The notes under the pieces were generated by a model. The model searched no databases, had not been told where the DNA came from, and worked only from the letters and a program-made list of their open reading frames with translations. From UBA4636 sp045534575 (lineage in GTDB: Bacteria > Bacillota > Clostridia > Christensenellales > Borkfalkiaceae): DNA of 64,000 nt. Made by a program: the position numbers and the translations under genes. Below are positions 17,171 through 24,590 of the stretch, in pieces (position 1 is the stretch's first letter; each line of letters starts with the position of its first letter). Location of the stretch: contig JAZSJZ010000007.1 of NCBI GenBank assembly GCA_045534575.1, positions 1-64,000 of the forward strand. The letters are read 5' to 3'.

Positions 17171-17485
17171 ATGGAAAACATCAACTTATCAAAGAAAGAA
17201 ATTTTAGATAGAATAGGTTATTTTAGAAACCTTCGTAACGTTTCTGCTTATAAACTAGGCATGGAATTAGGTCATTCAAAAACGTATTTTTACAGAATTG
17301 AAAGTGGCGAAATTCAACTTACCCTTAATATGCTTTTAGACATTTTAGATATTTTGCAAGTTACCACAACCGAATTTTTCTGCCCAACACTCAAAGAAGA
17401 TGATAAAATTTTGATGGAAATGATTGAAAAATTATCCCCAGAAAACAAACAAACGATTATAGACTTAATAAAGAAATTAAAATAA
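17171..17485 (+). CDS. Second XRE-family regulator
   Basis: This protein of about 104 residues has an N-terminal HTH (ILDRIGYFRNLRNVSAYKLG, then GHSKTYFYRIESG) and a C-terminal helix (ENKQTIIDLIKKLK) that may dimerise. The ATG at 17171 follows GAGGTG; an ATG 12 nt upstream would place that site inside the coding region. It lies downstream of the first XRE gene beyond a terminator. Target unknown. Confidence 0.82.
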   Translation: MENINLSKKEILDRIGYFRNLRNVSAYKLGMELGHSKTYFYRIESGEIQLTLNMLLDILDILQVTTTEFFCPTLKEDDKILMEMIEKLSPENKQTIIDLIKKLK

Positions 17486-17509
17486 AATTAAAAACTTTTT
17501 ATTGCGTTA

Positions 17510-17545
17510 AAAAAACGAACCGAGAAAATTTTCGGTTCGTTTTTG
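17510..17545. terminator. Bidirectional terminator
   Basis: The stem AACGAACCGA/TCGGTTCGTT with an AT-paired inner part is flanked by A and T runs on either side. It separates the XRE gene from the convergent zinc-ribbon gene. Confidence 0.85.
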
Positions 17546-17560
17546 ATTTAATTTTAGTTT

Positions 17561-17758
17561 TTATTTGCAACCACTGCAATTTTTGCAATCGCCCGAACAA
17601 CTAGACGACTTTGCGCCCATTGAACCAACCACTTTGCCGTAATAAATCTTTTCAGCCTCTCCTTTGCAATATGGGCAGAAAACCTTTTCGTCGTGCTTTT
17701 TCACAAGTTCTTGGAATTCTTTTTGGCAAGTTTTGCATTTGTAATCAAAAAGTGGCAT
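17561..17758 (-). CDS. FmdB-family zinc-ribbon protein
   Basis: This 65-residue protein has the FmdB-type zinc ribbon: MPLFDYKCKTC with C8/C11 and FCPYC with C28/C31. A Cys-rich tail follows (C54, C58, C61, C64), which may bind another metal. The family is often called regulatory but its function is unsettled. A GAGG site precedes the ATG. Confidence 0.85.
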   Translation of the reverse strand: MPLFDYKCKTCQKEFQELVKKHDEKVFCPYCKGEAEKIYYGKVVGSMGAKSSSCSGDCKNCSGCK

Positions 17759-17830
17759 ATTTAACCTCGCTTTATTGTTTACTAAATTATACTAAACTCA
17801 CCCACTTTTTTCAACCTTTTTTACACATTT

Positions 17831-19243
17831 TTATAAAACCACACGTTTATTTCCGCTAAGATACGAATCAATAAGCGGTGAGCAATCTAATAACGCATTT
17901 TTAAAACTATCGGTTGAAGATAGAGAAAATTTATTTTCTTTCAAATATTCTTTTAACGCTCCTAACGTTTGGTCTCTGCCAAGACTTGTTTCAATATCTT
18001 TCATCATAACGAGCGACTTATTATAAACCAAATTAGCGTATTCATATTCGCTTTTAAAGTCTTTCAAATTTCTTTCAATCGTTGGCAAGTAACTCTCGTC
18101 TAGCGCAAGATACGCTCTTTCGCACATACTCGAAGATAGCCTTGCGTTTTCAATAACACTTTCTGCGTCAATATTATATTCATTATGCTCGTCAAAGAAA
18201 ACGTAGGTCGAATATTCCGCAAGCCCTTCGTCAAGATAGGCTTCTGTTAGTTGGTTGTTCCCAACAATTCCATACCACCACTGGTGCGCAATCTCGTGAA
18301 CTAGTGCGTAAATATAGTCGTTATAAAAAAGAGTATCGCTCAAATAAACTAGCGTTGGGTATTCCATACCGCCAGCATTAAAAGGCGTTTTTGCAATAGC
18401 GAAGTTCTCATAAGGATAATCACAAAAACTTTTTGAGAAAAACTCAAGCGCATCTTTTGCAATTTTTAGTATGTTTTCAGCGTTATCATCTTCGTAAAAA
18501 TAGTAGTTAATCGACTTATTGCCCCACTTTTCACTTGCCACCGAAAAATTTTCACTCAAAACGAAAGATACGTCTCGAAGGCTTTTTTCGCTATAAGAAT
18601 ATCTGGTTTTATCTTCGCCAACGTCGCAAGAAGTGGCTTTTAATCCGCTTGCAACGACGAAGGTTGACGGAACCGTTAGCAAAATTTCATAATCGCTAAC
18701 GTTAGAAACAAACGGGTCGCCAATGCTTCCATATTCGCACTCAATATAATTTTCGCCGTCAAAAACGGCAAGGCTTGGGTAAAAATTGCCAAGGTTTATA
18801 GTCTTTTCAGTTTTAGCAAGCCTTTTATTCGACGACGATAAAACAAGCCCGCATTTAAGTTCAACACTAACCCTTTCACCCGCTCTATAAAGCCTATCGG
18901 TTTTAACCTTTATCAAGTTTTTATCGCTTCCAAAATAGGAAAACTGAACGTCTATTCCTCCACACTTTGCACTGATAAGTTCAAACGAGCCACGCTCTTC
19001 TTTTTCGTCTAATGGAGTTATCTTTGCGCCCTCCCTAAAAGCGTTAGGGTAAACGTTGAAAACCACTTCTTCATAACTTGAAAACGGCGCGTTAAAATCA
19101 ACCTGCATATCGTAACTTAACGTTCTCTCGCCAAAATATTCAATAGCAATCTTATATTTAGTGCTAGCATTTTCTGCTTTTTGGCACGAGGTGAAAACGA
19201 GTAAGAAAAGAACTGAAAAACTTAAACAAATAAACCTTCTCAA
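17831..19243 (-). CDS. M1-type (aminopeptidase N-like) metallopeptidase lipoprotein
   Basis: This 470-residue lipoprotein (lipobox FTSC, Cys20) has an N-terminal beta-rich domain and a gluzincin catalytic domain: GGMEYP (291-296) replaces the GAMEN motif, and HEIAH (316-320) is followed 18 residues later by E339 in LDEGLAEY, giving a complete zinc site. It should act outside the membrane on peptides. It lacks the long C-terminal helical domain of full aminopeptidase N. The start is a TTG (19241-19243) 8 nt after GGAGG; that site lies within a hairpin (19248-19283). Confidence 0.88.
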   Translation of the reverse strand: MRRFICLSFSVLFLLVFTSCQKAENASTKYKIAIEYFGERTLSYDMQVDFNAPFSSYEEVVFNVYPNAFREGAKITPLDEKEERGSFELISAKCGGIDVQFSYFGSDKNLIKVKTDRLYRAGERVSVELKCGLVLSSSNKRLAKTEKTINLGNFYPSLAVFDGENYIECEYGSIGDPFVSNVSDYEILLTVPSTFVVASGLKATSCDVGEDKTRYSYSEKSLRDVSFVLSENFSVASEKWGNKSINYYFYEDDNAENILKIAKDALEFFSKSFCDYPYENFAIAKTPFNAGGMEYPTLVYLSDTLFYNDYIYALVHEIAHQWWYGIVGNNQLTEAYLDEGLAEYSTYVFFDEHNEYNIDAESVIENARLSSSMCERAYLALDESYLPTIERNLKDFKSEYEYANLVYNKSLVMMKDIETSLGRDQTLGALKEYLKENKFSLSSTDSFKNALLDCSPLIDSYLSGNKRVVL

Positions 19244-19247
19244 AATA

Positions 19248-19283
19248 AATACCTCCGCAAAAATTATACTCTGCGAAGGTATT
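19248..19283 (-). promoter_or_regulatory. Hairpin holding the ribosome-binding site of the M1 peptidase gene
   Basis: On the minus strand AATACCTTCGCA pairs with TGCGGAGGTATT (one mismatch), placing GGAGG in the 3' arm just before the TTG start. The loop contains TATAAT (19263-19268). If that were the real -10 box, the 5' arm would not be transcribed, so either translational control of a longer message or an overlapping promoter is possible. Confidence 0.45.
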
Positions 19284-19298
19284 ATTTAGAACTATTTA

Positions 19299-19964
19299 CT
19301 ATTTTTCATCTGCGTAAAGATATTTAGTAGGAGAAATTTTAACGCCGTTTTCTAAAACTTCAAAGTGAAGGTGTGCGCCGTCTTTATATTCTTGGCGGTT
19401 GTTGGTTGAAATAGTGCCGAGTTTTTCGCCTTGAAGCATAATCATACCAACTTCCAAATCTTCTAAAACTTCAATAGAATTATAAACGCTCTTTAAACCG
19501 TTTCCGTGGTTAATGGTAACCGTTGTTCCCTCGAGATACCCATTTGAAATATCTTCAATTTCACCCTCATAACAACAATAAACGAAAGCGCCTTCACTGC
19601 CAGCAATGTCCATACCCATATGTCCTGTGTAAACGTTAAGCGTTTGGTTGAAAACTACCGTATCTTCGGTAAAATCTTTAATGCAAACGCCGTTTTCAAC
19701 GGGCATAATGAACGTAATTTCTTTAATGGTAGGTGTGGTGGAATTATCTCCGTCATCTTCGCTTGAAGAAGGCTTGTTTGAAGAAGAATTCGGCACGTTT
19801 TGGCTTGAAGTGGAAAGTTTTTGCGAACTTGAACTAGGCGCTTCAAGCGATTGATTTCTTCCTACCGAGAGCGCAATCACCACCGTTACGATAACCGCAA
19901 CTAACGCTAAAGCGATTGCTAGAAAAAATGTTCTTGATTTTTTTACTTGTGTTTCTTTACTCAT
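19299..19964 (-). CDS. Membrane-anchored M23 (LytM) domain protein, SpoIIQ-like
   Basis: This protein of about 221 residues has one N-terminal membrane helix (13-34), a Ser-rich linker (40-75) and a LytM/M23 domain. Zinc-site residues appear intact: H115-x3-D119 in GHMGMDIAG and H198-x-H200 in HLHFE. The overall design matches SpoIIQ, the forespore protein of the SpoIIQ-SpoIIIAH channel; clostridial SpoIIQ keeps the zinc ligands that Bacillus SpoIIQ lacks. The ATG at 19964 follows GGAGG. A general cell-wall endopeptidase is the alternative. Confidence 0.7.
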   Translation of the reverse strand: MSKETQVKKSRTFFLAIALALVAVIVTVVIALSVGRNQSLEAPSSSSQKLSTSSQNVPNSSSNKPSSSEDDGDNSTTPTIKEITFIMPVENGVCIKDFTEDTVVFNQTLNVYTGHMGMDIAGSEGAFVYCCYEGEIEDISNGYLEGTTVTINHGNGLKSVYNSIEVLEDLEVGMIMLQGEKLGTISTNNRQEYKDGAHLHFEVLENGVKISPTKYLYADEK

Positions 19965-20016
19965 AATAACCTCCAATATCGTTTTTTTATTATTAACACA
20001 ATTTTTATTTTTTAAA

Positions 20017-20427
20017 CTAAAAAGCGCCAAAAATTAACGGAATACCAATAACGAAGCCGTCGTTTGTTTTTGCAACGTGAAAATTAACTTTTTGACCGTT
20101 AATCAACTTATAGGCGGGGATTTTTGGCGAATAGTAATAAACCGAACTAAAGTTTTCACCTTTTTCTTCAAACGCTTTTTTGCAATTAAACGCTTTTAGT
20201 TTTTTATCAACGAAACCACCGTCCACGTTAGATAGAGAAAGCCCTTTTATTTCGTCTTTAAAATTTTTAACCTCTTCTTTTTCAACCTCTATAATTTGGC
20301 AACAAGAACTGCTAGACAATAAATAAAGCGTTACTTTACTTTCATAGCCATCAAATAGGTCGCCGCTTTTTGAGAAGTTTAAGTTAAAAACAAAAATGAT
20401 AGATACTAAAGAACAAAAAAAGCGCAT
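20017..20427 (-). CDS. Possible YwmB-like secreted protein (short)
   Basis: This 136-residue protein has an N-terminal hydrophobic segment and a C-terminal part (KVNFHVAKTNDGFVIGIPLI) that recalls the end of YwmB-family proteins. In Bacillus ywmB lies close to spoIID and spoIIQ, and here the gene directly precedes the SpoIIQ-like gene, which supports the idea. It is only about half the usual YwmB length, so the assignment is tentative. Its ribosome-binding site GGTGGAG is inside a strong terminator-like hairpin immediately upstream. Confidence 0.45.
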   Translation of the reverse strand: MRFFCSLVSIIFVFNLNFSKSGDLFDGYESKVTLYLLSSSSCCQIIEVEKEEVKNFKDEIKGLSLSNVDGGFVDKKLKAFNCKKAFEEKGENFSSVYYYSPKIPAYKLINGQKVNFHVAKTNDGFVIGIPLIFGAF

Positions 20428-20457
20428 AAAAAAATCTCCACCTGTTTGGTAGAGATT
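20428..20457 (-). terminator. Terminator/attenuator that contains the next gene's ribosome-binding site
   Basis: On the minus strand AATCTCTACC pairs with GGTGGAGATT (10 bp, one G-U) around an AAACA loop, followed by a run of T residues and then the ATG at 20427. It looks like a strong intrinsic terminator for the phosphatase gene upstream. Its 3' arm is also the Shine-Dalgarno site of the gene downstream. Confidence 0.75.
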
Positions 20458-20488
20458 ATTGCCACTAGTTATTCAGTTTATACGATAA

Positions 20489-21286
20489 TTATAAAAATTG
20501 ATTAATATCTTTGACGCTATCTAAAATAACGTTTGCTTTATCGCTTGAATTTTTTGCCATTTCAAAGTTTGTTTCACCGCTTAAAACCAAAGCCGATAAA
20601 AACCCGCAATTATTACCAAAGCGAATATCGGTATAAAGCCTATCGCCAACCATCAAAATTTCTTGGCGTGAAAGGTTAAACTCGCGCATTATCGCCTCGC
20701 CCATAAAGATTGAAGGCTTTCCAATAACGATATCTGGCTTTCTTTTTGACGATAGATAAAACGCTTCCGCAAAAGAGCCTGCGTCCGGAATAGGTCCGCA
20801 CGGGCTTGGGCAAACAAGGTCAAGGTGCGTTGCGATATATTCCGCCCCGTCGTTTAACAAGCAATTAAAGTTGACCATTTTATCGTAAGAAATAGTTTTG
20901 TCAAACGCTAAAAGTGCAATTTCCGCTTTTTGACTTAGTTTAACGCCGTAACTTTCAAGTTCTTCCCTAGCGCTAGGCGTTGCGAGCGCAAAAACAGATT
21001 TATCACGCCTTTTTGTCTTTAAAAACGAGCAAGTTGCCTTAAGCGAAGAAAAAACTTCATCGCCTTCTTCAAAAATGTCCTTCTTTTTTAATTTCGTTTC
21101 ATACTCACTAGTTGACGCCGATGAATTATTAGTTAAAAACAAAATTTTCTTTTTGTTTTGCCTTAATAAGTTTAAAGTATCTTTTGCGCCGTCAATTAGG
21201 TTATCGCCAATATAGAGAGTGCCGTCAAGGTCAAAAATACATAGTTTTACGCCTTTTAGCGCATTTTTAAAATCAAATTTACTCAA
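20489..21286 (-). CDS. HAD-IIA family phosphatase (NagD/PgpP-like)
   Basis: This 265-residue hydrolase has HAD motif I FDLDGTLY (D19, D21), motif II LTNNSS, and motif IV GDRLYTDIRFG near the C-terminus, with a C2a-type cap as in NagD and 4-nitrophenyl phosphatases. It likely removes phosphate from a small metabolite. The TTG start (21284-21286) lies inside the end of the upstream dehydrogenase-like gene (8-nt overlap), so the two are coupled and may act on the same compound. Confidence 0.85.
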   Translation of the reverse strand: MSKFDFKNALKGVKLCIFDLDGTLYIGDNLIDGAKDTLNLLRQNKKKILFLTNNSSASTSEYETKLKKKDIFEEGDEVFSSLKATCSFLKTKRRDKSVFALATPSAREELESYGVKLSQKAEIALLAFDKTISYDKMVNFNCLLNDGAEYIATHLDLVCPSPCGPIPDAGSFAEAFYLSSKRKPDIVIGKPSIFMGEAIMREFNLSRQEILMVGDRLYTDIRFGNNCGFLSALVLSGETNFEMAKNSSDKANVILDSVKDINQFL

Positions 21287-22451
21287 CTAACTCAATAACT
21301 CCGCTATCAAATAATAATTTATACAAATAGTTTGCAATAACGCCCGAAGCTTTTAGGCAAGAAGATAATTCGCTTTTTGTAAAACTCGCCCTTTTTTGCC
21401 TTGCGCTATAAATGCTTTTATAACAATTTTTAACTTCTTGGAAGTTTTTAATCATATTTTCAAGTTTTTGTGATTTTTTCTCTTTCTCGAAAATTAAGTT
21501 ATATTTTTCTTTAACCTCATCAAAACTATATGCAATAAAGTTTTTCAAAACAACTTCTTCGCTAATTTTAAAAATTGCGCAAAAAGCCTCAACCGCTTGC
21601 AAATAATTAGGCATTGCATCGTTCAAAATTACGTTTTTTTGCATGGCTTTATTATAGAGATTAAACAAAATTTCAGCAGACCTTGCCTTGCACTCAAACA
21701 GCGAAACTCCTGTTTTTTGACTTAGAACAAGCGCAAAACTCTCACTAGTCGTTTTCAATAAATCTTCTAAAATATATAATGCGTAAGAGATAGAAAATTC
21801 TGCAAGCACTAGATTTTCAAACGGCTTTTTATCGCACTCTTTTAAAAACTCCATAGCCTTTAAAACGTAAGAGCGCGCTAAAGAAAACTTTTCATCTTGA
21901 ATAGAGAAGGCTGGCTTCGAAAGCTCAAGTTCGCAAAGCGAAAAATAATATGAGAGAGAATTGCAAAACGAATCCGCCATACGCTTTTTAGAAACTTCTC
22001 TTAAAATGTTATAATCAACAATAACTTTATTTGGAAGTGAGCATTTTGTTTCAAATAGCCCTTCTTCACATACTCCACGAACAACCCCTTTGAACGCTGA
22101 AGATATTATTAAATCAGTTAAAACAACCACTAATTCTACATTAAATTTTTGGCAAAAGTGCCTGCATAGGTCGATTAACTCGCTATTTCCTATCGCTAGA
22201 AGAATTTTTTCGTTCTTAAAAATTTCTTCTTTACTGTTTAAAATTTGCCCATCACTAAACGAAAAAACGCTAACGGTTTTTCCCCTTTCTTTCAAAAGAA
22301 TATCTAATGGTTTTACGAATTTTAAAAAGAAATTATCAGTAGTAACTATCGTTATTTCTTCGCTAAAATTTTCAAATAACGCTAAAGAACTTTCTTTATA
22401 ATCACCAATTTTTAAGGTTGAAGAAAAAACTTTAGTAAAATCTTCTTGCAT
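21279..22451 (-). CDS. Degenerate glycerol-1-phosphate dehydrogenase-like protein
   Basis: This 390-residue protein follows the layout of the iron-containing alcohol dehydrogenase/G1PDH (AraM/EgsA) family: an N-terminal nucleotide-binding half (EITIVTTDNF, ILLAIGNSEL) and a helical half containing the region VDYNILREVSKKRMADSFCNSL that aligns with the metal-site Asp segment. The two metal-binding His expected in the C-terminal half are absent; the only His I see is in LCRHFC near residue 100. It is therefore probably not a classical metal-dependent dehydrogenase. AAGGAAG precedes the ATG. Confidence 0.5.
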   Translation of the reverse strand: MQEDFTKVFSSTLKIGDYKESSLALFENFSEEITIVTTDNFFLKFVKPLDILLKERGKTVSVFSFSDGQILNSKEEIFKNEKILLAIGNSELIDLCRHFCQKFNVELVVVLTDLIISSAFKGVVRGVCEEGLFETKCSLPNKVIVDYNILREVSKKRMADSFCNSLSYYFSLCELELSKPAFSIQDEKFSLARSYVLKAMEFLKECDKKPFENLVLAEFSISYALYILEDLLKTTSESFALVLSQKTGVSLFECKARSAEILFNLYNKAMQKNVILNDAMPNYLQAVEAFCAIFKISEEVVLKNFIAYSFDEVKEKYNLIFEKEKKSQKLENMIKNFQEVKNCYKSIYSARQKRASFTKSELSSCLKASGVIANYLYKLLFDSGVIELVE

Positions 22452-22623
22452 TTAAACACTTCCTTTTGCTTAAGGCAATTTTTCTCTTTCAATAATATAA
22501 TATGACACAAAAAATGTCAACACAAAAAGCAAAAACCATTATTTTATTTTTAATGATTAAACAAACGTTTAGCCTTAAATTTTGCAAAATTTAAGATTTT
22601 AAGCAAGAATTTTCCAAAAAGTA

Positions 22624-22651
22624 TTGAAATATATTTTTTTTGTGTTATAAT
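22624..22651 (+). promoter_or_regulatory. Promoter of the HU gene
   Basis: TTGAAA (22624-22629) and TATAAT (22646-22651) are separated by 16 bp, about 45 bp upstream of the ATG. Confidence 0.65.
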
Positions 22652-22695
22652 TTATGTATGATTTGTAAAAAATCTAACCCATAGGAGGAAAATTT

Positions 22696-22968
22696 ATGAA
22701 CAAAAATGAATTTATTAGGAACTTAGCAGACAAGCAAGGCGTTACCATTAAGGAAGCAGAAGCAAACTTCGGCGCTTTTTTAGAAACTTTAACTGAAGTT
22801 TTAAAAGACGGTGATTACGTTCACATTTCTGGCTTTGCTAAATTCGAAATTAAGGAAAAGGAAGCTAGAAAAGGCGTAAACCCTAAAACTAAAGAAGATA
22901 TTATGATTGAAGCATGCAAAACGCCTGTTGTTAAGTTCAGCAAGACTTTTAAAGATTTGTTCAACTAA
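22696..22968 (+). CDS. hup: HU/IHF-family DNA-binding protein
   Basis: This 90-residue protein has the HU fold pattern: an N-terminal helical pair (MNKNEFIRNLADKQGVTIKEAEANFGAF begins it), then strands with DYVHISGFAKFEI and a DNA-binding arm GVNPKTKEDIMI, where the usual RNP is KTKED-like. It bends and compacts DNA as a dimer. A strong AGGAGG precedes the ATG, and promoter and terminator make it monocistronic. Confidence 0.93.
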   Translation: MNKNEFIRNLADKQGVTIKEAEANFGAFLETLTEVLKDGDYVHISGFAKFEIKEKEARKGVNPKTKEDIMIEACKTPVVKFSKTFKDLFN

Positions 22969-22984
22969 TTTGATAGACGAAATT

Positions 22985-23015
22985 AAACCGCTCACAAGTT
23001 TAGTGAGCGGTTTTT
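22985..23015 (+). terminator. Terminator after the HU gene
   Basis: ACCGCTCAC pairs with GTGAGCGGT around a 7-nt loop and is followed by TTTTT. Confidence 0.88.
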
Positions 23016-23037
23016 AAATGCTTTTTTTGAACTTTTC

Positions 23038-24042
23038 TTATTTTGTTTTAATCATATATTTTTTCAAAAGTTTATTATCGGTAGTTAAAAAGCCCGCTCC
23101 GTATAAAGCGGCAACCTCGCTTCTTCCAGATAAATTAGCACGCATACCCATCTTTTTATAGAAATATTCTTCAAGCCCAACAATTTTAGAAACACCGCCC
23201 GAAAAATATACGCCCGAACGCCTAATATCTGCCGCAACTTCAGCAGGAAGTTTAGCCATAACCATACCAACAATTTGAAAAATCTTATCAAAGAACGTGC
23301 AAATAGGCATTTGCATATCGGCACTTGAAATAGAAATTGCTTTAGGTCTGCCAGAAAGCGTGTCGCTCCCGTTAACGATCATAGTCATTTGGTCGCCCTC
23401 TAACAAACTTCCAATAGAGTGCTTAATGGTCTCTGCCGTTAAATCGCCAATTTTTAGCATAAAGTTATCTTCAATAAAATAGGTTATCATCTGGTCAATG
23501 CTTCGCCCGCCGATGTTAACGCTCATTCCACAAATAACCCCGTCATTAGAAACGGCGGAAATTTCAGTCGTTCCCCCGCCGATATCTATAATAAAATTTG
23601 GCGAAGATGATAGCGGAAGCCCAAGCCCTATAGCCGTCAAAATAGGCGATTCAACAAACGAAACGTTAGTTATGTCGCACTCAGCAAGAACTCTTTCAAA
23701 CCTTTTTAATTCTTCAATATTAACACCGCACGGAACGTTCATAATAACGCTAGGTCTTGCGCTTAACTTATGCAAAGTAATTCTGTTTATAAACGTTTCA
23801 AGCATTGTTGCCGTTGCGTGTTCATCGCTGATTAAAGACTCGTAAATAGGAAGAACGACCTCAGTCGATTCAGCCGCACGCCCTATTAATTTTTTCGCTT
23901 CGTTGCCAACCGATTTTAAACTTCTCTTCTCATCACGCATAAGCGCAACAACGGACGGCTCGCACAAAACAAGACCAGCGTCCGCGCGAAAAATAGCCGT
24001 TTTCGATGAACCTAAATCAATTGCAATCACGTTCGATTTCAT
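23038..24042 (-). CDS. mreB: MreB-family actin-like protein
   Basis: This 334-residue protein has the actin-fold phosphate loops: IAIDLGSSKTAIF near the N-terminus and FIIDIGGGTTEISAVS near residue 155, then YFSGGVSKIVGLEEYF. MreB forms membrane-bound filaments that guide lateral wall synthesis. It follows maf with a 4-nt ATGA overlap, as in many bacteria, but mreC and mreD are not next to it. Sequence is fairly divergent (GSSKT in place of the common GTANT), so an Mbl- or MreBH-like paralogue is possible. Confidence 0.85.
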   Translation of the reverse strand: MKSNVIAIDLGSSKTAIFRADAGLVLCEPSVVALMRDEKRSLKSVGNEAKKLIGRAAESTEVVLPIYESLISDEHATATMLETFINRITLHKLSARPSVIMNVPCGVNIEELKRFERVLAECDITNVSFVESPILTAIGLGLPLSSSPNFIIDIGGGTTEISAVSNDGVICGMSVNIGGRSIDQMITYFIEDNFMLKIGDLTAETIKHSIGSLLEGDQMTMIVNGSDTLSGRPKAISISSADMQMPICTFFDKIFQIVGMVMAKLPAEVAADIRRSGVYFSGGVSKIVGLEEYFYKKMGMRANLSGRSEVAALYGAGFLTTDNKLLKKYMIKTK

Positions 24043-24590
24043 AACAACTTTTTTAAAACTCCGTCAATAATTTTGGAAGGAAGCCCAATAACGTTATCAA
24101 TGCTACCTTCAACTTCTTTTACCAAATTAAACTTATCTTGAATACCGTAGCCACCCGCTTTATCAAGACCTAAACCGCTTTCAACGTAACTTTCTATCTC
24201 ATCTTGCGTTAGCTTATTAAACAAGACCTTTGAAACTTCGTAGCCCGAGAGAAACTCGTCTTTCGAAACAACCGCCCAACCGGTTATAACTTCGTGATAT
24301 TTCCCACTTAATCTTTGCAAAAAATCTTTGTTAATCGACTTATTGGCGGGCTTTCCTAAAATTTCGCCATCTAAAACGACTATCGTATCAGCCCCAACCG
24401 TTAGCCTTTGAGTTTTACTAAAAACGTCTTTTGCCTTAACTTCGGCAAGCGTTTTTGCAATCTCGTAAACCGACTTAGTTAAGTCCTTTTTCTCTTCCAA
24501 AGTGGATGGAATAACATCAAACTCATAGCCAAGTTTTGATAAAATTTCTCTTCTTCTTGGCGACTTACTTGCAAGCACAAACTTTTCCAT
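24039..24590 (-). CDS. maf: Maf-family nucleotide pyrophosphatase
   Basis: This 183-residue protein has the Maf signature LASKSPRRREIL at its start, the catalytic Asp in VGADTIVVLDG, and SGKYHEVITGWAVV. Maf proteins hydrolyse dTTP, UTP or modified nucleotides to the monophosphate. It overlaps the upstream ROK gene (TAATG) and the downstream mreB gene (ATGA), implying tight coupling. Confidence 0.92.
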   Translation of the reverse strand: MEKFVLASKSPRRREILSKLGYEFDVIPSTLEEKKDLTKSVYEIAKTLAEVKAKDVFSKTQRLTVGADTIVVLDGEILGKPANKSINKDFLQRLSGKYHEVITGWAVVSKDEFLSGYEVSKVLFNKLTQDEIESYVESGLGLDKAGGYGIQDKFNLVKEVEGSIDNVIGLPSKIIDGVLKKLL

